Shown: one piece after another, positions 18,345 to 26,282 of the stretch
Layout of the letters: each line of letters opens with the position of its first letter
How positions within the stretch are numbered: position 1 is the stretch's first letter
Source of the DNA: Euzebya sp051004735
GTDB lineage: Bacteria > Actinomycetota > Nitriliruptoria > Euzebyales > Euzebyaceae
Direction: 5' to 3'
DNA length: 64,000 nt
Assembly: GCA_051004735.1 (NCBI GenBank)
Contig: JBPCKA010000069.1
Span: forward strand, 135,169 to 199,168
Position numbers and translations under genes: made by a program
Notes under the pieces: generated by a model
The model's database searches: none
Seen by the model: the letters and a program-made list of their open reading frames with translations, nothing else
What the model was told of the DNA's origin: nothing

Positions 18345-19979
18345 ATGGATCGAAGCGTCCTGGCTCGCAAGCCCATGACTGAGCTGAAGGACATCGCCTC
18401 GCATCTGCAGATGCGGGGCTATCAGAAGCTGCGTAAGGCAGAACTGATCGATGCCATCATCTCAAACGGCACCTCACATAGCGCCGACGAGGCGTCCACC
18501 CCGGCGTCGGATGACGACGGCAGCCACTCGCGCAGCCGGACGCGCAGCCGAACTCGAGGTCAGGTCCCCGAAAGGGCTGACCGTGAGGAGGCCGACCGTG
18601 AGGAGGCCGACCGTGAGGAGGCCGACGGTCAGGAGGCCGACGGTCAGGAGGAGCCCCGCAAGGTCCTGCCCCCCCCAGATCCACCAGGGGGGGATGATGA
18701 CGGTGAGAATGCCGACGAGGGTGATTCTGCGAACGCGCGCAAGCGCCGCAGTCGACGTGACCGACGCAAACGCAACCGTGAACGTCCGGTCGAGGACACG
18801 CCCGCAGACACAGAGAGCCGGGGCAGCGGCAACGACCCCGGAGAGGTGCGTGCCGGGGTGCTGGACATCCTGCCCGAGGGCTACGGCTTCCTGCGCACCA
18901 CCGGCTACGTACCGGGGCAACGCGATGTCTATGTCAGTCAGGGTCAGATCCGCAAGCATGGCCTGCGCCGTGGCGACGTGGTCCAGGGGCCCATCAGACC
19001 ACAACGTAGCAATGAGAAGGTTCCGGCCCTTCACCATGTGCAAAAGGTCAATACCGAGGAGTTAGAAGACGGTCAGGTCGCGGAACGTCCCGCGTTCGAG
19101 GACCTGCCGCTGAGCGCTCCACAGACCAGGATTTCGTTGGCGGTGACCGGCGCGTCCGTGACGGCCCGGCTGGTGGATCTGCTGGTTCCGTTGGCGCAGG
19201 GGCAGCGCGCACTGCTGATCGGGCCGCGCCACGCCGACACCACAGCCACGCTGATGGACCTGGGGCAGGCGGTGGCCGCCGCGGCGCCGGATTCCCACCT
19301 GATGTATGTGATGGTTGATGCCCGCCCTGAGGATGTGACCGCCGCCAGAGCGGTCATCACCGGGGAGGTGATCAGCTCGACGTTTGACAAGACCTCCGAA
19401 GACCACTCCCAGATCGCCGAACTGGCTATCGAACGGGCCCGCCGTCTGGTGGAGTTGGGACACGACGTCGTCGTGGTCCTGGACTCCATCACGCGATTGG
19501 CCCGCTCCTACGGCGTGTCGGTGCAGTCAGGTGGACGGGCAATCGCGCCAGACCTGGACGCGGCGGCCCTGTATCCCGCGAAGCGGTTCATGGCGTCGGC
19601 TCGACCGATCGAGGACGGTGGCTCGCTGACCATCCTGGCCAGTGCGTTGACCGATACCGGATCAGCCGTTGACGACGTCATCGTGCAGGAAATGCGCCGG
19701 GTCGCCAACGCCGAGATCGTGCTGGACCCGGTCCTCGCCCGACGCCGGGTCACACCACCGATCAGCGTGCAGGACTCCCACACCCGTGAGGACCCGGCGC
19801 TACACCCGGCTCAGGAGTTGGCGGTTATCAAAAAGCTCCGCAGGACCTTTGATGGCATGGATGCCGCAGCAGCCACCGAACTGGTCTTGGACAAGCTGTC
19901 CCAGACTGACACCAACGCCGAGTTCCTGGCACAGATCCAGGGCTCAGACCTGGACGAATCCCCTCTGCAAGGTGACTGA
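18345..19979 (+). CDS. rho: transcription termination factor Rho, divergent: Walker A and catalytic Glu lost
   Basis: 544 residues from the ATG at 18345, preceded by AGGAGAGGGC; a frame reaching back to GTG 18240 has no family similarity. Domains in order: Rho_N helical domain (about 1-45, 'ELKDIASHLQMRGYQKLRK'), an acidic/Arg-rich insertion as in other actinobacterial Rho (about 50-165), the cold-shock-like RNA-binding domain ('GVLDILPEGYGFLR', 'DVYVSQGQIRKHGLRRGD', 'NEK'), then the hexameric ATPase domain. The ATPase domain is abnormal: where the P-loop GK[ST] should be, it reads GPRHADTT (residues 293-300); the catalytic Glu of 'DERPEEV' is Ala (VDARPEDV, Ala326). The Q-loop GGVD is 'PDLD' and the R-loop GTGN is 'RVAN'. 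Walker B (VVVLDSITR, Asp380) and the Arg-finger regions remain. Location and neighbours are those of canonical rho. It is probably RNA-binding but may not hydrolyse ATP. Confidence 0.9.
   Translation: MDRSVLARKPMTELKDIASHLQMRGYQKLRKAELIDAIISNGTSHSADEASTPASDDDGSHSRSRTRSRTRGQVPERADREEADREEADREEADGQEADGQEEPRKVLPPPDPPGGDDDGENADEGDSANARKRRSRRDRRKRNRERPVEDTPADTESRGSGNDPGEVRAGVLDILPEGYGFLRTTGYVPGQRDVYVSQGQIRKHGLRRGDVVQGPIRPQRSNEKVPALHHVQKVNTEELEDGQVAERPAFEDLPLSAPQTRISLAVTGASVTARLVDLLVPLAQGQRALLIGPRHADTTATLMDLGQAVAAAAPDSHLMYVMVDARPEDVTAARAVITGEVISSTFDKTSEDHSQIAELAIERARRLVELGHDVVVVLDSITRLARSYGVSVQSGGRAIAPDLDAAALYPAKRFMASARPIEDGGSLTILASALTDTGSAVDDVIVQEMRRVANAEIVLDPVLARRRVTPPISVQDSHTREDPALHPAQELAVIKKLRRTFDGMDAAAATELVLDKLSQTDTNAEFLAQIQGSDLDESPLQGD
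18577..18651 (+). repeat. five tandem 15-bp units in the rho insertion domain
   Basis: GACCGTGAGGAGGCC occurs three times, followed by two GACGGTCAGGAGG variants, encoding ADREE/ADGQE repeats in the disordered acidic insert of Rho. The unit is a multiple of three, so expansion or contraction would keep the frame. Confidence 0.9.
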
Positions 19980-19981
19980 CC

Positions 19982-21082
19982 ATGGCCCACGATGACAATT
20001 CCGACGCGTCGACGCCCCCGGCCGCCACCCCTCACGCCCCGCATTTCTACGGCGGCCAGGCGGTGATGGAGGGTGTCATGATGCGCGGACGGCGGACCTG
20101 GGCGGTCGCCGTGCGGCGTCCCGACGGGTCCATCTACCTCGAACGCCACGAGGTCAGTGACTTTCCGCAACGCAACCCGATCTGGACCAAACCCATGCTG
20201 CGGGGGATGTGGGGACTGGTCGATGCGTTGAGCATCGGGACCAGGGCGTTGACCATCTCGGCAAACGCGGCGGTCGACGAAGAGGAACAACTGAGCAAGG
20301 GGGCGATGGGCGGCAGCCTGGTCGTCGCGCTGCTGGCGTTCATCGCCATCTTCATCGTCCTGCCGAACCTGGGACTTGCTGCGATCGAGGACTCGTTGGG
20401 TGGCGGTGACACCGTCCGCTTCCATCTGGTCGAGGGGGTGGTGCGGTTGGTGATCTTCCTGGGCTACCTGTTAGCCATCTCGGCGCTGTCGGACATCAAA
20501 CGGGTATTCGCCTATCACGGCGGTGAGCACAAGACGATCATGGCCTGGGAGCACGACGAGGATCTGGAACCCGGCCGGATCCAGCCGTACTCGACCAAGC
20601 ACCCCCGCTGTGGAACGAACTTCCTGCTGATCGTCATGCTGCTGGCGATCGTGGTCTACACCACGGCCGGCATCCTGTTCCCCGCGCCCGAGGGTGCCAA
20701 CTTCGTCGGCTTCCTGGCCTACCAGGTGGGACTCCGTATCGTGCTCCTGCCGGTCGTGGCGGGGTTGGCCTATGAGATCCTGCGACTGGGCGCCGACCAG
20801 TCCAACCCGGTGCTGCGGTGGCTGGCAATCCCGGGTCTGTGGCTGCAGCGAATCACCACCAAGGAACCCGACGACCAGCAGGTCGAGGTGGCCATCCGTG
20901 CCTTCCAGGCCGTGGTGCCCAGCAGCGATCTGTCAGGCCGGATCGTTGATCTGCCCTCACCGGTGGTATGGGGCGCCGACACGGCAACCGAACAGGTGGG
21001 GCTGCCCAAGCCCGCCGGAACGGTCCCTCCGCCCCCACCGGTTGTCGTGGACGATGCGGATCCGGGCACGGCCATCACGTGA
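19982..21082 (+). CDS. DUF1385 family membrane protein
   Basis: 366 residues, ATG two bases after the rho stop. The N-terminal signature 'YGGQAVMEGVMMRG' (about 23-36), 'AYHGGEHKTIMAWEH' and 'THPRCGTNF'-like 'KHPRCGTNFLL' are diagnostic of DUF1385; about four or five membrane segments follow. The family is found in Firmicutes and some actinobacteria next to prfA/prmC and is described as a putative metal-dependent membrane enzyme, which is not proven. In this position most actinobacteria have rpmE. Its stop overlaps the prfA GTG. Confidence 0.9.
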   Translation: MAHDDNSDASTPPAATPHAPHFYGGQAVMEGVMMRGRRTWAVAVRRPDGSIYLERHEVSDFPQRNPIWTKPMLRGMWGLVDALSIGTRALTISANAAVDEEEQLSKGAMGGSLVVALLAFIAIFIVLPNLGLAAIEDSLGGGDTVRFHLVEGVVRLVIFLGYLLAISALSDIKRVFAYHGGEHKTIMAWEHDEDLEPGRIQPYSTKHPRCGTNFLLIVMLLAIVVYTTAGILFPAPEGANFVGFLAYQVGLRIVLLPVVAGLAYEILRLGADQSNPVLRWLAIPGLWLQRITTKEPDDQQVEVAIRAFQAVVPSSDLSGRIVDLPSPVVWGADTATEQVGLPKPAGTVPPPPPVVVDDADPGTAIT

Positions 21083-22170
21083 TCGACGATGCGATGCGTC
21101 ACCGACTTGAGGAGTTGGTGGCCACCCACGCCGAGCTCGAGATGGACATGGCCGATCCCGAGATCCTGGCCGACCAGGAGCGATATACCGCCACCGCACG
21201 GCGACACGCCGAGCTGGCCGAGGTCGTCAAGGTCTATGACTCCTACGTCGGGCTGCTGGCCGATGCGGTGACGGCCGAGGAGTTGGCGCGCGAGTCGGGT
21301 CCCGAGGATGCCGAACTGTTTCGCGACGAGGCTGCCGGCAACCGGGTCAAGGCGGATCGCATGGAGGCTGACCTTCAGGTCCTGCTCCTGCCCAAGGATC
21401 CGATGGATGACAAGAACGTCATCCTGGAGATTCGCGCGGGTGCCGGCGGGGACGAGGCGGGGTTGTTCGCCGCGGAGTTGGAACGGATGTACATCCGCTA
21501 TGCCGAAGGCCGACGCTGGCGCGTCCAGCGGCTGTCTGCCTCCGAGACCGGCGTTGGTGGCATCAAGGAGGTCACCTTCGAAGTCAACGGCTCCGGTGCG
21601 TTCTCGGTGCTGAAGCACGAGTCGGGTGTGCACCGGGTGCAACGTGTGCCCCAGACCGAATCAGGGGGGCGTATCCACACCTCCACCGCATCGGTGGCGG
21701 TCATGCCGGAAGCCGAGGACGTGGACGTGCAGATTGATGCGGGCGATCTGCAGATCGATGTGTACCGGTCCTCGGGGCCTGGTGGGCAGTCGGTGAACAC
21801 CACCGACTCCGCGGTGCGGGTCACCCACCTCCCCACTGGTCTGGTCGTGGCGATGCAGGATGAAAAGAGTCAGTTGCAGAACAAGGAGAAAGCGCTGCGG
21901 GTCCTCAAGAGCCGGCTGTTGCAGGCCGAACGCGACCGGGTGGCGGCGCAGCGGGCCGACGTACGGGCCAGTCAGATCGGTACCGGGGACCGTTCGGAGA
22001 AGATCCGCACCTACAACTTTCCGCAGTCCCGGGTGACCGATCACCGCATCAACTTTTCCACCCATGATCTGGATGGCGTCATGAACGGCGACCTGGACGA
22101 GTTGATCGCTGCGCTGCTGAATCAGGAGCAGACGCAGAAGCTGCAGGCATTGAGCCAGGATCACCACTGA
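21079..22170 (+). CDS. prfA: peptide chain release factor 1
   Basis: 363 residues from the GTG overlapping the DUF1385 stop. Releases the peptide at UAA/UAG. The catalytic GGQ is in 'SSGPGGQSVNTTDSAVR' (about residue 235), ready for N5-methylation by the neighbouring PrmC. The stop-codon-reading tripeptide position (P-x-T, usually PAT or PVT) reads PQT in 'RVPQTESGGR'. Length and the remaining domains are normal. Confidence 0.95.
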   Translation: MIDDAMRHRLEELVATHAELEMDMADPEILADQERYTATARRHAELAEVVKVYDSYVGLLADAVTAEELARESGPEDAELFRDEAAGNRVKADRMEADLQVLLLPKDPMDDKNVILEIRAGAGGDEAGLFAAELERMYIRYAEGRRWRVQRLSASETGVGGIKEVTFEVNGSGAFSVLKHESGVHRVQRVPQTESGGRIHTSTASVAVMPEAEDVDVQIDAGDLQIDVYRSSGPGGQSVNTTDSAVRVTHLPTGLVVAMQDEKSQLQNKEKALRVLKSRLLQAERDRVAAQRADVRASQIGTGDRSEKIRTYNFPQSRVTDHRINFSTHDLDGVMNGDLDELIAALLNQEQTQKLQALSQDHH

Positions 22171-22177
22171 GCATCAG

Positions 22178-22957
22178 ATGGACCAGGACCGTCGTGACAT
22201 CATCAGCCGACTGCACGCTGCCGGCGTCCCCAGCCCCCAAGCTGACGCCCGCTGGTTGCTTCAGGCCCATGGTGGCGATCCGGTGGCACTGGAGCGGGCG
22301 ATCGTGCGCCGCGTCGCCCGCGAACCACTGCAACTGATCCTGGGCACCGCCGCGTTTCGCTATCTGGAGATCAAGGTACAGCCCGGCGTGTTCATCCCCA
22401 GGCCCGAGAGCGAGGTGCTCGCAGGGTTGGCCATTGATCGCGTGCCGCCCGGCGGGGTCGTCATCGAACCCTGTACCGGGACCGGCGCGGTCGCTTGCGC
22501 CATCGCCTCTGAGACCGATCCCGGGCGGGTGCTGGCGACCGACACCAACCTGGCGGCAGTCGAGTTGGCCCGGCTCAACGCCAGCGCCTGGCCGGTGATC
22601 GAGGTGTCCCATGCGTCGCTGTTCAGCGGGCTGGACCCTGCCCTGCAGGGCGAGGTCGACGTGATCGTCTGCAACCCCCCCTATCTGGATCCGCAGCAGT
22701 TGGCCGCCTGTGAGCCGGAGGTCCGTGACCATGATCCGGTCGAGGCACTGGTGGGCGGCGAGTCGGGTTGGGAGGTCATCGCCGACCTGGTGGCGGCTGC
22801 ACCGTACTGGCTGCGACCGGGCGGCTGGGTGGTGATTGAAGACGATCCGTCGCGGGTGGATCAGACCGCGCTGGCTCTGGACCACCACCTCGGCCCCGCG
22901 ACGGTGCAGGCCGATCTGAGCGGACGTGATCGCTTTGCGCTGGCCCGACGTCGATAG
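22178..22957 (+). CDS. prmC: peptide chain release factor N5-glutamine methyltransferase
   Basis: 259 residues. S-adenosylmethionine-dependent enzyme that methylates the GGQ glutamine of release factors. The N-terminal helical release-factor-binding part is followed by motif I 'EPCTGTGAVACAIA' and the catalytic 'VIVCNPPYLDP' (about 165-175). Adjacent to its substrate gene prfA, as in most bacteria. Confidence 0.93.
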   Translation: MDQDRRDIISRLHAAGVPSPQADARWLLQAHGGDPVALERAIVRRVAREPLQLILGTAAFRYLEIKVQPGVFIPRPESEVLAGLAIDRVPPGGVVIEPCTGTGAVACAIASETDPGRVLATDTNLAAVELARLNASAWPVIEVSHASLFSGLDPALQGEVDVIVCNPPYLDPQQLAACEPEVRDHDPVEALVGGESGWEVIADLVAAAPYWLRPGGWVVIEDDPSRVDQTALALDHHLGPATVQADLSGRDRFALARRR

Positions 22958-23005
22958 GGATGCCTGGGGTCCCCATGGGGTCGGTCGCGTGGCACGCTGT
23001 CTTGC

Positions 23006-23710
23006 GTGAGCACCATCATCTCCCTGGACCAGCGTGACGAGGCGTATGAGCGGGCCGTGGAGACCCTGGAGAAGGGATCGGTGGTGGTACTGCCGGTCGG
23101 GGGGGTGTATGCCGTGGTGGCCGACGCCTTCAGGGCAGCGGCGACACAGCGCATCTTCGCCGCCCGGCGCCGCAGCCGTGACACGCCACTGCCGGTGCTG
23201 ATTCGCTCGGAACGACAGGTAGCGGGTTTGGCCGGCGAGGTTCCGGAGTACGCCGACCGCTTGATGGCCGCCTACTGGCCAGGTGATCTGACCGTGATCC
23301 TGTCGGCAAGCGACGGCATGACCTGGGATCTTGGCAACAGCGCAGGGACCGTCCAGTTGCGACGCCCCAGCGAGGATTTCGTCCTGCGGCTGATTGGCAA
23401 GATCGGTCCGCTGGCCTGCACCGCTGCCAACCGTCTGGACCAACCCATTCCGGTCACGGCCGAGCAGGCCAAACAGCAACTTGGGGTCCTGGTGCCCATC
23501 TATCTGGATGACGGTGAACGAGATGGGCGGATGTCGACGATCGTGGACGCCACCGGTCCCTCACTGGTGGTGTGCCGCGAGGGCCGGATCAGCGAACATG
23601 ACGTACACCTGGTGGCCTCCGGCGAGCTTGAATGGGGCCAACGACCGCCGACCCGCTTCCCCACCGACCCGGCGGCACCAGAGGATCAGTCTTCGATCTC
23701 GGAGGAGTAG
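23006..23710 (+). CDS. tsaC: TsaC/Sua5/YrdC-like protein with non-canonical ligand motifs
   Basis: 234 residues from a GTG. Position after prmC and overall sequence ('AYWPGDLTVIL', 'STIVDATG', C-terminal 'REGRI') identify the YrdC fold that makes threonylcarbamoyl-AMP for t6A in tRNA. However, three normally strict motifs differ: PTDTVYG is PVGGVYA (about 30-36), the KxR segment is 'AARRRSRDTPLPV', and S(S)AN is 'CTAAN'. Lysine of KxR and serine of SxN are therefore missing. Either a divergent enzyme or a paralogue with another ligand; a canonical copy may exist elsewhere. Confidence 0.75.
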   Translation: MSTIISLDQRDEAYERAVETLEKGSVVVLPVGGVYAVVADAFRAAATQRIFAARRRSRDTPLPVLIRSERQVAGLAGEVPEYADRLMAAYWPGDLTVILSASDGMTWDLGNSAGTVQLRRPSEDFVLRLIGKIGPLACTAANRLDQPIPVTAEQAKQQLGVLVPIYLDDGERDGRMSTIVDATGPSLVVCREGRISEHDVHLVASGELEWGQRPPTRFPTDPAAPEDQSSISEE

Positions 23711-24450
23711 GTCGTGTCGTTTTGCAGCGTGGGGACCAGCGCAACCTCGACGGTGGTGACCGAGTCGGGGGCGCACAGGGCATGCACTATGGCCATCGCG
23801 ACGTCGGCGGGGGCCATGCCGAGACGTGCGGTCATGCGGCGGTAGCGGTCTGCCACCTCACCCTCATCCAGAGAGTCAAACAGTTCCGTGGCGACGAACC
23901 CAGGCGAGATCGTGGTGACCCTGACCCCACTGGGTTGCAGTTCCTGACGGAGTGATTCTGAGATCGCATGGACCGCGAACTTGGTGGCGGCATAGGTTCC
24001 CCCGGTGGCGGTGGGAACGCGACGCCCTGACATCGAGGAGATGTTGACGATCGAGGCGCCGCCATCGGATGCCTGGAGGTGGGGGACGGCCGCCTGGGTG
24101 ATGGCCAGCAACCCCAGGACGTTGACCTGAAACATCGCAGTCCAGTCCGCCGGGTCCGCGTCAACGATCAGGCCAGGCCGGGAAATCCCGGCGGAGTTGA
24201 TCAGGACGTCCAGTCCTCCAAGGGCGTCGGCCGCCTGCCCGACCAGATCTGCCGCTCCGTCGAGGTCGCCTACGTCACCCACCACCGGTATGGCCCCGTG
24301 ATCCGCGGCCAACTGGTCCAATCTGTCGGCTCGCCGTGCCAAGGCCGCGACCTGTGCCCCGGCCTCCCGGCAGGCCAGCACGGTGGCGTAGCCGATTCCC
24401 GAGGACGCGCCGGTCACCAGGATTCGTCGTCCCTGCAGTGTCGAACTCAT
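23686..24450 (-). CDS. short-chain dehydrogenase/reductase (SDR)
   Basis: 254 residues. Classical SDR: NAD(P)-binding 'TGASSGIG' (about 13-20), 'NSAG' after strand 4, catalytic Ser near 'ISSMSG' and YAATK (about 157-161), then 'SPGFVATEL'. Arg after the glycine motif suggests NADPH preference. Substrate unknown; the YdfG-like 3-hydroxy acid/serine dehydrogenases are the most similar type. The last 25 bp overlap the tsaC end convergently. Confidence 0.88.
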   Translation of the reverse strand: MSSTLQGRRILVTGASSGIGYATVLACREAGAQVAALARRADRLDQLAADHGAIPVVGDVGDLDGAADLVGQAADALGGLDVLINSAGISRPGLIVDADPADWTAMFQVNVLGLLAITQAAVPHLQASDGGASIVNISSMSGRRVPTATGGTYAATKFAVHAISESLRQELQPSGVRVTTISPGFVATELFDSLDEGEVADRYRRMTARLGMAPADVAMAIVHALCAPDSVTTVEVALVPTLQNDTTYSSEIED

Positions 24451-24528
24451 TCAGACCTTCTTTGGCTGGGCATGGCCATCATGCCTTGACCCGGACGGCC
24501 CAGACCATGTGACGGTAGGTTTCGCCTC

Positions 24529-24972
24529 ATGCGAATCGCCATCGGAGCAGACCACGCCGGCTATGAGCTGAAACAACACCTGTCCTCCACGCTGCGGGAG
24601 CTCGGTCACGAGGTGTTGGATCAGGGGACCGACTCGACCGAGCGTGTGGACTACCCGCCAATCATGGCAGCGGTCGGGCGGGCGGTCGTCGCGGGTCAGG
24701 CTGATCGAGGCATCGTGCTGGGCGGATCGGGCCAGGGAGAACAAATCGCTGCCAACAAGGTGAACGGCGTGCGGGCGGCCCTGTGCAACGACCTCTACAC
24801 CGCGCGCATGAGTCGGGCCCATAACGACGCTAACGTCTTGGCCCTTGGCGCGCGCATCGTCGCTGCCGCACTGGCCGATGAGATCGTGGCGGTGTGGCTT
24901 GCCGAACCTTTCGAAGGTGGTCGCCACACTGCCAGAATCCAAGGTATCCACGACATCGAATCCCAGAACTGA
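24529..24972 (+). CDS. rpiB: ribose-5-phosphate isomerase B
   Basis: 147 residues. Interconverts ribose-5-phosphate and ribulose-5-phosphate. 'IGADHAGYELK' at the N-terminus and 'GSGQGEQIAANKV' (about 67-79) identify RpiB. The usual active-site Cys is absent and a Glu occupies the mycobacterial position, so it belongs to the actinobacterial Glu-dependent type and is not defective. Alone on the strand, 25 bp before glyA. Confidence 0.93.
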   Translation: MRIAIGADHAGYELKQHLSSTLRELGHEVLDQGTDSTERVDYPPIMAAVGRAVVAGQADRGIVLGGSGQGEQIAANKVNGVRAALCNDLYTARMSRAHNDANVLALGARIVAAALADEIVAVWLAEPFEGGRHTARIQGIHDIESQN

Positions 24973-24997
24973 CCCATGACGGTCTAGCTTGGTGGGC

Positions 24998-26260
24998 ATG
25001 ACCTACTACGGCCCCAGCTGGGATCAACTACAGGCGCAGGACCCCGAGATCGCCCAGGCGATCTCGGGAGAGTTGAACCGACAGCGCACCCACCTGCAGC
25101 TGATCGCCTCGGAGAACCTGACCTCACCAGCGGTGCTGGCGGCGCAGGGCAGCGTGTTGACCAACAAGTACGCCGAGGGCTATCCCGGCAAGCGCTACTA
25201 CGGTGGCTGTGAGTTCGTCGATGTGGCCGAGACGCTGGCGATCCAACGCGCCAAGGACCTGTTCGGCGCCGAGCACGCCAACGTCCAACCGCATGCCGGC
25301 GCGCAGGCCAACATGGCGGCCATGTTCGCACTGGGGGTTCAGCATGGGGACACCGTGCTGGCGATGTCGCTGCCACATGGCGGACACCTCACACATGGGT
25401 CCAAGGTCAACTTCAGCGGCAAATGGTTTGACATCGCCGCCTACGGCGTGCGGCAGTCCGACGAGTTGATCGACATGGACCAGGTGCGCTCGATTGCCCT
25501 TGAGCGCCGCCCCAAACTGATCATCGCCGGCGCCACCGCCTATCCCCGGGACTGGGACTTCGAGGGCTTTCGGGCCATCGCCGATGAGGTCGGGGCGGCG
25601 TTCATGGTGGACGCGGCCCACTTCATCGGTCTGGTGGCCGGCGGCGCCCACCGGTCGCCCGTGCCGTTCGCCGACGTGACCACGTTCACCACGCACAAGA
25701 CGCTGCGTGGGCCCAGAGGTGGGGCCATCCTGTGCACCGAGGAGCACGCCAAGGCCGTCGACAAGGCGGTATTCCCGATGATGCAGGGAGGGCCGCTGGA
25801 ACACGTCGTGGCGGCCAAGGCAGTCGCGTTCAAGGAGGCCATGTCGCCCACGTTCGCTGACTACGCCGCCGGTGTCGTGGCCAACGCACGGGCGCTGGCC
25901 GAGGGTTTGGCTGGACAGGACATCCGTATCGTCAGCGGCGGGACCGACATCCACTACCTGCTGGCCGACCTGCAATCACTTGAGATCACCGGTACCGAGG
26001 CCGAGCAGCGTTGTGACGCCGCCGGTATCACCCTGAACAAGAACGCTATCCCCTACGACCCTCGGCCGCCGATGGTTGCCAGCGGCATCCGGGTTGGCAC
26101 GGCGGCGGCGACCACCGTGGGCATGGGCACCACCGAGATGGCCCAGATCGCAGACCTGATCGCACGTGTCCTTCGCGACGCCGATGAGATCGACACCGTC
26201 CGCAAGGAGGTCGCCGAGCTTGCCGGCGCCTTCCCGGCCTACCCGGACCCGACAGCCTGA
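24998..26260 (+). CDS. glyA: serine hydroxymethyltransferase
   Basis: 420 residues from the ATG at 24998 (GGTGGG precedes it; in-frame TTG and GTG lie up to nine bases upstream). PLP enzyme making glycine and 5,10-methylene-tetrahydrofolate from serine. 'ASENLTS' near the N-terminus, 'YPGKRYYGGCEFVD', and the PLP Lys in 'TTFTTHKTLRGPRGG' are all present. Normal length and C-terminus. Confidence 0.95.
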   Translation: MTYYGPSWDQLQAQDPEIAQAISGELNRQRTHLQLIASENLTSPAVLAAQGSVLTNKYAEGYPGKRYYGGCEFVDVAETLAIQRAKDLFGAEHANVQPHAGAQANMAAMFALGVQHGDTVLAMSLPHGGHLTHGSKVNFSGKWFDIAAYGVRQSDELIDMDQVRSIALERRPKLIIAGATAYPRDWDFEGFRAIADEVGAAFMVDAAHFIGLVAGGAHRSPVPFADVTTFTTHKTLRGPRGGAILCTEEHAKAVDKAVFPMMQGGPLEHVVAAKAVAFKEAMSPTFADYAAGVVANARALAEGLAGQDIRIVSGGTDIHYLLADLQSLEITGTEAEQRCDAAGITLNKNAIPYDPRPPMVASGIRVGTAAATTVGMGTTEMAQIADLIARVLRDADEIDTVRKEVAELAGAFPAYPDPTA

Positions 26261-26282
26261 GGATCCGGGCACGTCTGGTGGG

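Noticed and set aside
24529..24972. RpiB as inactive because the active-site Cys is missing
   Set aside because: Mycobacterial-type RpiB uses a Glu instead, and the GSG-x-GEQIAANK motif with that Glu is present.
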